Below are positions 28,806 through 37,402 of a DNA stretch of 64,000 nt, one piece after another. Below the pieces are notes generated by a model. The model saw only the letters and a program-made list of their open reading frames with translations. It made no database searches and was not told the DNA's origin. The stretch is from CAWDJT01 sp963828705 (GTDB lineage: Bacteria; Desulfobacterota; Syntrophobacteria; Syntrophobacterales; Syntrophobacteraceae), in contig CAWHGA010000047.1 of NCBI GenBank assembly GCA_963828705.1, forward strand, positions 40,330 through 104,329. The letters run 5' to 3'. Within the stretch, counting starts at the first letter, position 1. Each line of letters begins with the position of its first letter. The position numbers and the translations under genes are program-made.

Positions 28806-30488
28806 TCAGAACAGACTGGTCACCCGCAGCACCTCCGAAAGCGTGGTGGCACCTTCCAGGACCTTCTGGTAGCCGTGATAGAGCAGTGGCCGGTAGGCTT
28901 CCTGCCGGGCCAGTTGAGCGATCACCCCGCCGCTTTTGCCGGCCACTATGGCGGAGCGCACCGGATCGGTGATGGAGAGCACCTCAAAAATCGCCTGACG
29001 TCCCTTAAAACCGGTAGAACCACAGCGCTCGCACCCCTTGGCCTGATAAAGAGTCAGCGGGTCGGGAAGCTCGGTCACCACTTCCTGCAGGCGTTGCCGG
29101 TCGATATCGCGCAGCGCATGCGGCATGCGGCAGCTGGGGCAGAGGTTTCGCACCAGCCGTTGCGCCACCACCGCCAGCATGGAATCGGCCATGAGGAACG
29201 ATTCGATCCCCAGGTCACGGAGCCGAGTGATGGCCCCCGGAGCATCGTTGGTATGCAGGGTGGACAGCACCAGGTGGCCGGTCAGGGCTGATTCGATGGC
29301 TATGTCGGCGGTTTCCTTGTCTCGGATTTCGCCAATGAGCAGCACGTCGGGGTCCTGGCGCACCAACGAACGCAAGGCGTTGGCAAAAGTCAGATCAATC
29401 TGCGGTTTCACCTGGATCTGGTTTATGCCATCGATCTGATATTCCACCGGGTCTTCTACGGTGATGATCTTCTTAGTGCTGGAGTTGATCTTCTTGAGCA
29501 CCGCATAAAGGGTAGTGGTCTTTCCGGAACCGGTGGGGCCGGTCACCAAGATGATGCCGAAGGGGCGTTCGATGAGATCAGTCACGACGGCAAGCTGATC
29601 GGGATTCATCCCCAGGAGGTCAAGCTGGTAGTCGCCGGTTTCCTGGGCCAGGAGGCGCAACACCACACTCTCGCCGTAGATGGTGGGGGCCGTCGATACC
29701 CGGATGTCGGTCTGGCGGTTGCCGAACTTGATCTTGATGCGGCCGTCCTGTGGCAGGCGTCGTTCTGCAATGTTGAGGTTGGCCATCAGCTTGAGGCGGC
29801 TGATAATGGCCGCCTGCATGCTCTTGGGGTGCTGGTCCAGATCGTAGAGCACCCCGTCCAGCCGACAGCGGATCTTGAAGTTGCGTTCGAACGGCTCAAA
29901 ATGGATGTCCGAAGCCCTCATGTCCAGGGCGCGGGAAATGGTCACATTGACCAGGCGGATGATGGGGGCTTCCTGGGCCAGACCCTTAAGGTGCTCGAGG
30001 TCGTCTTCGAAACCTTCCGGCCCCACCATGCTGCCGTTGTCGGCCCGGGAGAGCGCCTCCGCCTCCCGGGCCGCCGCCCCGTAAAGCCGGTCCAAGGAGT
30101 TGAGGATCTCCTCCCTGCGACCCAGACACAGCTGCAAATCGATATCGGCAAAATAGCTGCTCAGGGTGTTGATCAGCGGTAGGTTGAGGGGATCATTGAC
30201 CACCACCGTGACCCGCCCGCTTTCCATCTGGATTGGGAGCACCGCGTGCTTGCGCAGAAACGGCATGGAAACGCCCTCCAGAAGCACCGGTTTTTCCGGG
30301 TAGTCTTCCCGCTCCAGCAAAGGCAGATTCAGGTGTTCGGCGAGAATTCCCAGAATCTCGCCCTCATCGGTCACCCCAATGTGCTCGAAGGCCGGCAACA
30401 GCGGCAGGCTTTCCACCATTAGGGCGGTGCGCAGATCCCGCGACTGGTTATCGGTGAGCGTCAAACGCTCCTGGAAAAACTGTAGCAA
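28806..30488 (-). CDS. gspE: Type II secretion ATPase GspE
   Basis: 560 residues. An N-terminal MshEN/GspE_N region (about 1-140) precedes the secretion ATPase core. Visible motifs: ASDIHFEPFERNFKIRCRLDG, Walker A GPTGSGKTTTLYAVL, the Asp box ITVEDPVEYQIDGINQIQV, Walker B DVLLIGEIRDKETADIA, the His box STLHTNDAPGAITRL, and the zinc tetracysteine CPSC..CERCGSTGF. It drives pseudopilus polymerisation from the cytoplasmic face. It is the first gene of the operon reading leftwards. 518 bp without a gene lie upstream. Confidence 0.95.
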   Translation of the reverse strand: MLQFFQERLTLTDNQSRDLRTALMVESLPLLPAFEHIGVTDEGEILGILAEHLNLPLLEREDYPEKPVLLEGVSMPFLRKHAVLPIQMESGRVTVVVNDPLNLPLINTLSSYFADIDLQLCLGRREEILNSLDRLYGAAAREAEALSRADNGSMVGPEGFEDDLEHLKGLAQEAPIIRLVNVTISRALDMRASDIHFEPFERNFKIRCRLDGVLYDLDQHPKSMQAAIISRLKLMANLNIAERRLPQDGRIKIKFGNRQTDIRVSTAPTIYGESVVLRLLAQETGDYQLDLLGMNPDQLAVVTDLIERPFGIILVTGPTGSGKTTTLYAVLKKINSSTKKIITVEDPVEYQIDGINQIQVKPQIDLTFANALRSLVRQDPDVLLIGEIRDKETADIAIESALTGHLVLSTLHTNDAPGAITRLRDLGIESFLMADSMLAVVAQRLVRNLCPSCRMPHALRDIDRQRLQEVVTELPDPLTLYQAKGCERCGSTGFKGRQAIFEVLSITDPVRSAIVAGKSGGVIAQLARQEAYRPLLYHGYQKVLEGATTLSEVLRVTSLF

Positions 30489-31006
30489 AGACCTCTCAAG
30501 CAGTCATGGCGGGCTCCGGTGGTTGAAGGCTATCCTCGTCAAGGCCAGTAACAGATCCACCGGTGAAAGTCAATCGGGGTCGAGCCCGGTTCTTTGGCCG
30601 CCTGGCGAACTTGAAGGAGTGGTATGCAACGACCATCCTCACTCAACTGAGTCTCTCGCAAACCACTTCCGTCCATGGTTCGATACCTCACTACGAACGG
30701 AAAACCCGCCAGTTAGTGTCCATCCGAAAAGCAGGTTTTCTCCGCCTTCGCATCCGTTCAGCTCAAGGTATCGAACTGGGGAAGAACTGACTTCTGCAAA
30801 AGGTTTGGCTCAATTTCCACCATGGCGCCAAAAAGGCTGGCACTCTGAGGGCAGCTGAGCAATCCCTTGCGTCGAGCTATAGCGCGTGCTGCAGGTCCTG
30901 GCGCCGTGTAGAGGTAGAAACCGATGGCCTTTGGTTGACACTTCCCAAGGATGTGACTAGGATTGCAGCGTCACGACCTTAATTCATCACGCAAGGAGGA
31001 ACTTCC
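30489..31006. other. Non-coding divergent region between gspE and cooC
   Basis: 518 bp that must hold the promoters of the secretion operon (leftward) and of cooC (rightward). An 11-bp inverted repeat (GTTCGATACCT at 30678-30688 and its complement at 30766-30776) is separated by 77 bp. No reading frame here looks like a gene. Confidence 0.45.
30935..30963 (+). promoter_or_regulatory. Candidate sigma-70 promoter for cooC
   Basis: A perfect -35 TTGACA (30935-30940), a 17-bp spacer and a -10-like TAGGAT (30958-30963) lie about 45 bp before the cooC start. The cooC Shine-Dalgarno site AAGGAGGA follows. Confidence 0.5.
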
Positions 31007-31768
31007 GTGGGTTACACGATTGCGCTGGGCGGTAAGGGAGGGACCGGCAAGACAACCGTCGCCGGGCTTCTCATTCGGTATATGATCAAACATGGCATGA
31101 AGCCGATCCTGGCGGTAGATGCCGATTCCAATTCCAATCTCAATGATGTGCTGGGCGTGAAGCTGCTCAGCACTCTGGGGGATGCGCGCGAACAGATGAA
31201 ATCCGATGTCCCCACCGGCATGACCAAGGACATCTTCATGGAGATGAAGGTGGAAGAGGCCCTGGTGGAAGGCGCAGGCTACGATCTGGTCGCGATGGGA
31301 AACCCCGAAGGGGCGGGTTGCTACTGCGCCGCCAACAACTTGTTGAGCAGCCTCATGGACCGTTTGGTGAATAACTACGACTACATGGTGGTGGACAACG
31401 AGGCGGGCATGGAGCATTTCAGCCGCTTGACCCAGAAAGACATCGACCTGCTTTTGCTGGTGTCCGACGCCAGCAGAAGGGGCCTGACGGCTGCCTGCCG
31501 CATCGCCGACCTGGTGAAGAGTCTGCCCATTCGGGTGAGCGAGGCGGTATTGCTGGTCAATCAGATGAAAGACACACCGCAGCAATGGCCTGAGGATGTG
31601 GAGGCGCGCTTCGATGCGGCCCACATTCAGGTCCTGCCGGATGATGCGCTGCTGGCCGAGTTCGACCGCGACGGTCGACCGACAGCCACTCTCCCGGATG
31701 ACGCGCCCCTGGTCAAAGCCACCGAAGCCTTGTTCGATCGCTTGTTTGCCGGCCTCAAAAAACCATAG
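31007..31768 (+). CDS. cooC: CooC-type nickel-insertion ATPase
   Basis: 253 residues, SIMIBI-class P-loop ATPase. Deviant Walker A GGKGGTGKTT lies at about 8-17, and DADSNSNLNDVLG follows the Walker A' strand. The CxC motif GAGCYCAANNLL, which binds Ni in CooC, is present, as is DYMVVDNEAGMEH. Family members load nickel into carbon monoxide dehydrogenase or acetyl-CoA synthase. No CODH/ACS gene lies in the window, so the client enzyme is elsewhere. The GTG start has an AAGGAGGA site. The gene is 15 bp upstream of the purH gene and may head a mixed operon with purine genes. Confidence 0.88.
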   Translation: MGYTIALGGKGGTGKTTVAGLLIRYMIKHGMKPILAVDADSNSNLNDVLGVKLLSTLGDAREQMKSDVPTGMTKDIFMEMKVEEALVEGAGYDLVAMGNPEGAGCYCAANNLLSSLMDRLVNNYDYMVVDNEAGMEHFSRLTQKDIDLLLLVSDASRRGLTAACRIADLVKSLPIRVSEAVLLVNQMKDTPQQWPEDVEARFDAAHIQVLPDDALLAEFDRDGRPTATLPDDAPLVKATEALFDRLFAGLKKP

Positions 31769-31783
31769 GAGGGGAAAAAGACT

Positions 31784-32380
31784 ATGATACCCATTCGTCG
31801 CGCCGTGGTCAGTTTGACCGACAAAAGTGGAGTGGTGGATTTTGCTCGCGGGCTTAAGGAATTCGGGGTGCAATTGTTATCCACCGGCGGCACTGCCAAA
31901 ATACTCCGCGAAAACGGTGTTGCCATCACCGAGGTTTCAGACTATACGGGCTTTCCTGAAATGCTGGACGGCCGTGTGAAAACACTCCATCCCAAGATCC
32001 ACGGCGGGATTCTTGGCATTCGCGATAACCAGGCTCATGTCCAGACCATGGCCGAGCACGGCATTGAACCCATCGATATGGTGGTGGTGAACTTGTACGC
32101 CTTCACCCAGACCATAGCGAAGCCGGGCTGCACCCTCGAGGAAGCCATCGAGAACATCGATATCGGCGGCCCGACCATGATCCGGGCAGCGGCCAAGAAC
32201 CATCGGCATGTGGCGGTGGTGACCGATCCCGCCGATTATCCGGCCATTTTGAGCGAACTCAAAGCCAACCAGGGCGCCCTGTCACCGGCCACCACGCTCA
32301 ATCTGGCGCGCAAGGCCTTCTGCCTGACACACGACTACGACGCCGCTATCTGCGCCTATCTGGAGAAGGTCTGCAGGTAG
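31784..32380 (+). CDS. purH: Stand-alone IMP cyclohydrolase (N-terminal half of PurH)
   Basis: 198 residues matching only the MGS-like IMP cyclohydrolase domain of PurH: RRAVVSLTDKSGVVDFARGL, LLSTGGTAKILRENGV, VSDYTGFPEMLDGRVKTLHPKIHGGIL, VVVNLYAF, ENIDIGGPTMIRAAAKNHRHVAVVTDP. The AICAR transformylase half is absent, and the frame ends cleanly after ..LTHDYDAAICAYLEKVCR. Some Desulfobacterota carry a separate cyclohydrolase of this size, so this is probably natural rather than truncated. It closes the IMP ring in the last purine step. The formyltransferase must be supplied elsewhere. Confidence 0.85.
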   Translation: MIPIRRAVVSLTDKSGVVDFARGLKEFGVQLLSTGGTAKILRENGVAITEVSDYTGFPEMLDGRVKTLHPKIHGGILGIRDNQAHVQTMAEHGIEPIDMVVVNLYAFTQTIAKPGCTLEEAIENIDIGGPTMIRAAAKNHRHVAVVTDPADYPAILSELKANQGALSPATTLNLARKAFCLTHDYDAAICAYLEKVCR

Positions 32381-32513
32381 AAAGTTGTCACAGGCAGCGA
32401 GCATGTGGACCACTGGCCGCCAGATGCGCCCTGCGCTTGGACCGGCGGCTTCTCTGGGGAAGGCCATAGTTGACTCCTATACACCGCCGACGGGTTGAAA
32501 CAAGGAAACTGGC

Positions 32514-33812
32514 ATGAAGGTACTGGTGATCGGTAGCGGTGGTCGAGACCACGCCATCGCCTGGAAATTTACCCAGAGCAACCGCGTCAAACGGGTGTTT
32601 GTCGCTCACGGGAACGCCGGAATCGCCACCACGGCCACTTGCGTGGACGCCCGCACCATTGAAGAGATGGCCGATTTTGCCGAGCGTGAGGCCATCGACC
32701 TGACCTTCGTCGGACCGGAAAAACCGCTCTCGGCGGGCATTGTCGACCTGTTTGAAGAGCCGCGGACTGGCCATCATCGGCCCCAACCAGCAAGGCCAGT
32801 CGCCTCGAATCCAGCAAGTGCGACGCCAAGGTAATGCTCCGCGAATTGGGCATACCGGTGCCGGAATTTGCCATCTTCGACGATCCGGAAAAAGCACGTC
32901 AGTATGTGCGCCAGTGCCCCTATCCAGTGGTGGTTAAGGCCGATGGGCTGGCAGCCGGCAAGGGATCGCTGGTGTGCGACGGGGTTGCCGACGCCGAAGC
33001 CGCCATTCATGAAATTATGGAGGAGCGGGTTTTTGGCGATGCCGGGCGGCGGGTGGATATCGAAAAGCGCCTTTACGGCCGGGAACTGTCGTTTTTCGCC
33101 TTCACCGACGGCTATTCGGTGGTGCCAATGGTGGCGGCCCAGGACTACAAACGCGCAGCCGACAATGACGAAGGCAAAAACACCGGCGGCATGGGCTCCT
33201 ACTCTCCGCATCCCTGGCTGGACGAACCCCTGGTGCAAACCATCATGGACGCGCGTGGCGGAACCTCTTGTCCAAGGTGTTCGTGAACAATACGGTATGC
33301 TCTATCGCGGCATTCTCTACGCCGGTCTGATGCTGGTGGAGGAAGCCGGCGGGATCACGCCCTACGTCCTGGAAATCAACATCCGGCTGGGCGACCCGGA
33401 AGCTCAGGTCATTCTCCCGCGCCTCGAAACTGATTTGGTGGACATTTGCGAAGCCATCATACTGGGCCGCCTCAATGACCTTAAACCCGCCTGGGACCCC
33501 AACTATCGGCTGTGCCTCATCGCCGTAAGCGGCCGCACCAAAGGCAAAAAAGGCTGGTACAAGGGTTATCCCGACCGCTACCGGATCGATGCCCCTATCA
33601 GCGGTTTGGAGAGCATTGACCCGAGCTGTCAGGTGTTCCATTCCGGCACTGGCCGCAACGCCCAGAACCAGTGGATCACCACTGGCGGCCGAGTCCTTGG
33701 GATCGTCAGCACCGGCCCAACCCTGGCGGATGCTCGCGAAATCGCCTACCGGGAGATGGAGAAGGTGAGCTTCGAAGGCATCTCTTACCGCCGCGACATT
33801 GGCAAGGATTGA
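32514..33812 (+). CDS. purD: Phosphoribosylamine-glycine ligase, three frameshifts
   Basis: GAR synthetase of purine synthesis (ATP-grasp). The parts read MKVLVIGSGGRDHAIAWKF..FVGPEKPLSAGIVDLFEE, then RGLAIIGPNQQG, then SRLESSKCDAKVMLRELGIPVPEF..YPVVVKADGLAAGKG..KNTGGMGSYSPHPWL, then EPLVQGVREQYGMLYRGILYAGLML..EINIRLGDPEAQVILPRL to the stop at 33812. Each junction (near 32760, 32796 and 33256) is repaired by deleting one base (C, C, G). Once repaired, all ATP-grasp motifs are present and the length is normal. Such a pattern in a core biosynthetic gene suggests consensus errors rather than loss. purE follows after 3 bp. Confidence 0.88.
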
Positions 33813-33815
33813 ATC

Positions 33816-34349
33816 ATGACTGAAAAGAACACGTCAACCTCACCTCTGGTCGGAATCATCATGGGAAGTGATTCCGACTTCAAGGTGATGCAGGAAGCCC
33901 TCGAGGTCTTCGAGGATTTCGATGTCGCCTGCGAATTTCGGGTGCTCTCGGCCCATCGGACTCCAAATCTGGCCTCAGCCTATGCGCGGGAAGCCGCCGG
34001 CCGCGGCCTCAAGATCATCATTGCCGGCGCCGGCTGGGCGGCGCATCTGGCCGGGGTGCTGGCGGGCGAGACCATCCTCCCGGTGATCGGCGTCCCCATC
34101 GATTCCTCCCCTCTGCAGGGCATGGATGCCCTCTTGGCCACCGTGCAGATGCCCCCTGGAGTACCGGTCGCCACCATGAGCATCGGTAAGGGCGGTGCCC
34201 GCAATGCCGCGCTGTTTGCCGTGCAAATCCTGGCCCTGGGCGATCCGGCTTTGGCCGACAAGTTCCGTCGGCACAAGGAAAAGATGGCTGAACAGGTCCT
34301 GGAAAAGGACCGGAAACTGCATGAGAAATGGGCATCACGGGATCACTGA
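33816..34349 (+). CDS. purE: N5-carboxyaminoimidazole ribonucleotide mutase
   Basis: 177 residues, class I PurE. It moves the carboxyl group of N5-CAIR to C4 of the imidazole, giving CAIR. Motifs: GIIMGSDSDFKVM at the nucleotide-binding start, VLSAHRTPNLASAYA with the active-site His, and IIAGAGWAAHLAGVLAG. An N-terminal MTEKNTSTSPL extension is short. It lies 3 bp after purD and overlaps the start of the TsaC-like gene by 22 nt, so the genes are translationally coupled. Confidence 0.93.
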   Translation: MTEKNTSTSPLVGIIMGSDSDFKVMQEALEVFEDFDVACEFRVLSAHRTPNLASAYAREAAGRGLKIIIAGAGWAAHLAGVLAGETILPVIGVPIDSSPLQGMDALLATVQMPPGVPVATMSIGKGGARNAALFAVQILALGDPALADKFRRHKEKMAEQVLEKDRKLHEKWASRDH

Positions 34350-35027
34350 ACCAACCTGATGAGGCGGCACCATTTGTGGATTTCCAGCCCTTTCCAGGCA
34401 AGCTGCGCACGGTGAACCCGTTTCAGCCCGAAGTGGACATTATCGCCTGGGCGGCAGCTTGTCTGCAAAACGGCGGAGTGCTCATCTATCCCACGGAAAC
34501 CTTCTACGGACTTGGCGGTAATCCCTGCCAGGAGACGGTGATCGCGCGGATATTTCGACTCAAAGGGCGCGATGAGCCGCAAGCCGCTGCCGCTGATTGC
34601 GGCAGATGAAGCGGCTGCCCGCCGCACTGCGGCGTTCTGGCCCGAGGCGGCGGAGCGCCTGGTCCGAGCCTTTTGGCCCGGCCCACTGACCCTGGTGGTG
34701 GCGGCATCTTCGCTGTTCCCGCCGATCCTGCACGCGCACACCGGAAAGATTGCCATTCGGGTTTCCTCCCATGCAGTGGCGCGAGGGCTCGCTGCCGGGG
34801 CCGGGGGCCTGCTCATCGCCACCAGCGCCAATCTTTCCGAACAGGCACCCTGCAACCATCCCGACCGGCTTTCACCGGAGTTGCTCCGCCAAGTGGACGC
34901 CGTGCTCCATGCCGGGCCGACGCCAGGCGGCAAGCCTTCAACCCTGGTGGATGTCAGTGTTGAGCCGTCACGGCTACTGCGCGCCGGCGTCATTGAGTGG
35001 GAACGCATCCGGTCGGTGCTGGTTTGA
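34328..35027 (+). CDS. tsaC: TsaC/Sua5/YrdC-family threonylcarbamoyl-AMP synthase, one frameshift
   Basis: Family enzymes make threonylcarbamoyl-AMP for tRNA t6A37. The first frame gives NPFQPEVDIIAWAAACLQNGGVLIYPTETFYGLGGNP..RIFRLKGRDE. The second gives RKPLPLIAADEAAARRTAAFWPEAAERLVRAFWPGPLTLVV.., KIAIRVSSHAVARGLAAG, LLIATSANLSEQAP. Removing one C at about 34576 joins them (KGRDE-RKPLPLI). Total about 230 residues, so this is the short TsaC/YrdC type without the Sua5 C-terminal domain. Confidence 0.82.
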
Positions 35028-35233
35028 CGGGCTGTTGGAGAAAACGATAGCGGCGCCATGGTTAGCGCACTCCGAGGGAGGCGCGGGCAGCAATGATTTC
35101 TTCGGCCTGTACCTTGCCATCTCCGGAGGAGCTTCGGCCGGCGCCCCGAGTCACCCTGGAACATGCTGATTATTTTGCATTTTATCTAATTGTCTGCTAT
35201 GGGTGAGGGACTCGACCCATGAATGGATAGATT

Positions 35234-37396
35234 ATGTCAGTTACCATGGTTTTACCGGTCGCCCTGCTGATTGTGGGAGGAACGGCGGCAGCCGCTTCCT
35301 GGCGGTGGCGGCGGCTGGCGGCAAAGGAATCTCGTATTCTGCTGACCGGTGGCGGCACCGGCGGCCACGTCAATCCTTGCCTTGCCATTGCCGAAGGGAT
35401 CAAACAACGAGAACCGGAGAGCCGCTTCCTTTATGTGGGTGTTCGAGGCAAGGCGGAGGCGGTGATTGTGGAGCGGTCCGGTTATCCTTTGCGCTTCGTC
35501 AAAGCCATGGGGTTTCCCGGTCTGCGCCCGTCGCTACGGCTTCTCAAGTTCCTTTTTGGTTTGCTGGTGGGCATGTCCCAGTCCATCGTCATTCTTCTCG
35601 GTTTTGCCCCTCGCTGGATCGTGGCCACCGGTGGCTACGTCAGCGCTCCCATCATTTTTACCGGCTTGTTGCTGCGGCTGTTGCGCATCGCCCCGGTACA
35701 GATCTTCGTGCACGAACAAAACAGCGTCCCGGGGCTGTTCAATGCCGTGATCGGCCGTTGGGCGGATCGGGTACTGCTTACCTTCCCCCAAACCATGTCG
35801 CTTTTTCCCAAAAACGGTGTGGTGGTAGGCTACCCGGTGAGGGATTCCATTGCCCTGAAGTCTCGTGAAGCAGCGCTGGCGAACCTGCCCGTCGATATTT
35901 CGCCGGATCGCAAGGTGGCGTTTGTTTTCGGCGGCTCCCAGGGGTCGCGAACCATCAATCGCGGCATTGTCGATGCGCTTCGCCATCTCCTTCCCCACCA
36001 CCAGCAATGGTTTGTCATCCACGGTATGGGGTTTATGCATTCGAATGATTATCATGCCGTGGAAGACACCGAAAACCGGCTGCAGGCGAGTTACAGCGAG
36101 CAAGAACGGGAAATCCTCAAGACCTGCTACTACCGCCAGGATTACTTCCACAACATCGGCGATGTCTACGCCGTCAGCGATCTCGTGGTTTGCCGGAGCG
36201 GCGCCGGGAGCCTCAACGAAATCTCCCGGCTGGCCAAACCGGCTCTGCTCATCCCCAAAGCCAACCTGCCCGGCGACCATCAGGTCATGAACGCCCGTGC
36301 GATGAAGCACGCCGGCGCGGTGGAAATCCTGTTCGAAGACACGGTGGTGGAAGACGGCCAGGTTCTGGAAAAGGTCGCCGGCCAGGTATTGGCGGAGCGG
36401 ATCTGGGGGCTGCTCCAGGACCCCCAGAAGCTGGCGGGGATGTCGGCAAACAGTGGCCGATTCCTGCGAAAACACGCCATCGAACGCATCCTTAGCCAGC
36501 TCTACCGCGACAAAAGCTTCAGCGACGGGGTGGGGCTCCAGACCGTGGCCCATCGGCCGCTGCTCAGTAACCAGCAATTGTTACAGAAGCTGGAGAGTGC
36601 CTACAACAAGAACGCGGCGGCATTCGATCCGCTCCAAGAAATCGGCGATGCCGACGATCTGATCTACTGCCGGCATCGAGCCGCCGCCTTGCTGTCCCAT
36701 CCCGGCTGGCAGGACCGCAATCTGGGCGTCAAGCTGGTGGGACTGACGCGCTATCGGGAAAAGATCCCGACGCTACTCCATATGCTGGTGGATCGCACCC
36801 CGGTGAGCTGGGTCAAAAAACGGTTGGGCGGGGATTTTGTCCAGGTGGGTTTCATCCGGCGCAATATTGCCCAGGCGTTACGAGTGCTAGACGTCATCAA
36901 CAACGAAGTGGAACAGCACCTGCTAGTAGCCATCGACGACCCTTACTATGAAGTCCGAGCGCAAGTGTGCCGCACTGCCGCCCACTTCAGCGCCTCCCTG
37001 GCCGGCAAGGAGGTGTGGCTCACGGCACTGCTCAAACGGCTACAGGATGAGTCCTTCGAAGTTCTGGTGGAAGCAGCCCGGGCCATCGGCGAACTGGGGG
37101 TGGACGGCAGGGCCCTGGATGCTCTGCTGGAGCTGCGCAATGCCTTCCGCTGGCAGGTGCGCGATGCGGCGCTCCAGGGCGTCAAACGACTGCTGGAACG
37201 GCGCATCATCTGCCCATCGGGGGATCTACTGGAACGCGTTTCCCATTTTGTCCTCACCGCCACCGATTTTCGCCCCCATTTCTCCATAAAGGATAGCTAC
37301 CGAAGTATCGAGACCTTCTGTCGGCAACGTATGAAGCAACCGGCTGATTGCAGCGAGAATCAGCTTGACTCTCCAATAGCTACAGGGAAACGGTAA
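35234..37396 (+). CDS. murG: MurG-like glycosyltransferase with N-terminal membrane anchor and C-terminal HEAT-repeat domain
   Basis: 720 residues, about twice a normal MurG, in one intact frame. Residues 5-24 form a membrane segment. A GT28/MurG core spans about 34-425: LLTGGGTGGHVNPCLAIAEGI (39-59), GFAPRWIVATGGYVSAPI, IFVHEQNSVPGLFN, VFGGSQGSRTINRGIVDAL, and YAVSDLVVCRSGAGSLNEISRLAKPALLIPKAN..DHQVMNARAM. These are the lipid-I and UDP-GlcNAc site motifs. The core has an insertion between GGSQG and the acceptor loop. Residues about 470-690 are alpha-helical HEAT-like repeats (VRAQVCRTAAHFSASLAG.., SFEVLVEAARAIGELGVDGRALDALLELRN). An mraY homologue follows after 6 bp. It is probably a paralogue outside the division cluster, but the dcw cluster is not in view. 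Confidence 0.85.
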   Translation: MSVTMVLPVALLIVGGTAAAASWRWRRLAAKESRILLTGGGTGGHVNPCLAIAEGIKQREPESRFLYVGVRGKAEAVIVERSGYPLRFVKAMGFPGLRPSLRLLKFLFGLLVGMSQSIVILLGFAPRWIVATGGYVSAPIIFTGLLLRLLRIAPVQIFVHEQNSVPGLFNAVIGRWADRVLLTFPQTMSLFPKNGVVVGYPVRDSIALKSREAALANLPVDISPDRKVAFVFGGSQGSRTINRGIVDALRHLLPHHQQWFVIHGMGFMHSNDYHAVEDTENRLQASYSEQEREILKTCYYRQDYFHNIGDVYAVSDLVVCRSGAGSLNEISRLAKPALLIPKANLPGDHQVMNARAMKHAGAVEILFEDTVVEDGQVLEKVAGQVLAERIWGLLQDPQKLAGMSANSGRFLRKHAIERILSQLYRDKSFSDGVGLQTVAHRPLLSNQQLLQKLESAYNKNAAAFDPLQEIGDADDLIYCRHRAAALLSHPGWQDRNLGVKLVGLTRYREKIPTLLHMLVDRTPVSWVKKRLGGDFVQVGFIRRNIAQALRVLDVINNEVEQHLLVAIDDPYYEVRAQVCRTAAHFSASLAGKEVWLTALLKRLQDESFEVLVEAARAIGELGVDGRALDALLELRNAFRWQVRDAALQGVKRLLERRIICPSGDLLERVSHFVLTATDFRPHFSIKDSYRSIETFCRQRMKQPADCSENQLDSPIATGKR

Positions 37397-37402
37397 CGCC
37401 AC

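Noticed and set aside
32764..32830. Programmed ribosomal frameshifting in purD
   Set aside because: Three shifts lie within about 500 bp, none at a recognisable slippery heptamer with a downstream pseudoknot, and the same sign of error occurs in unrelated genes. Base-call gains are the simpler explanation.
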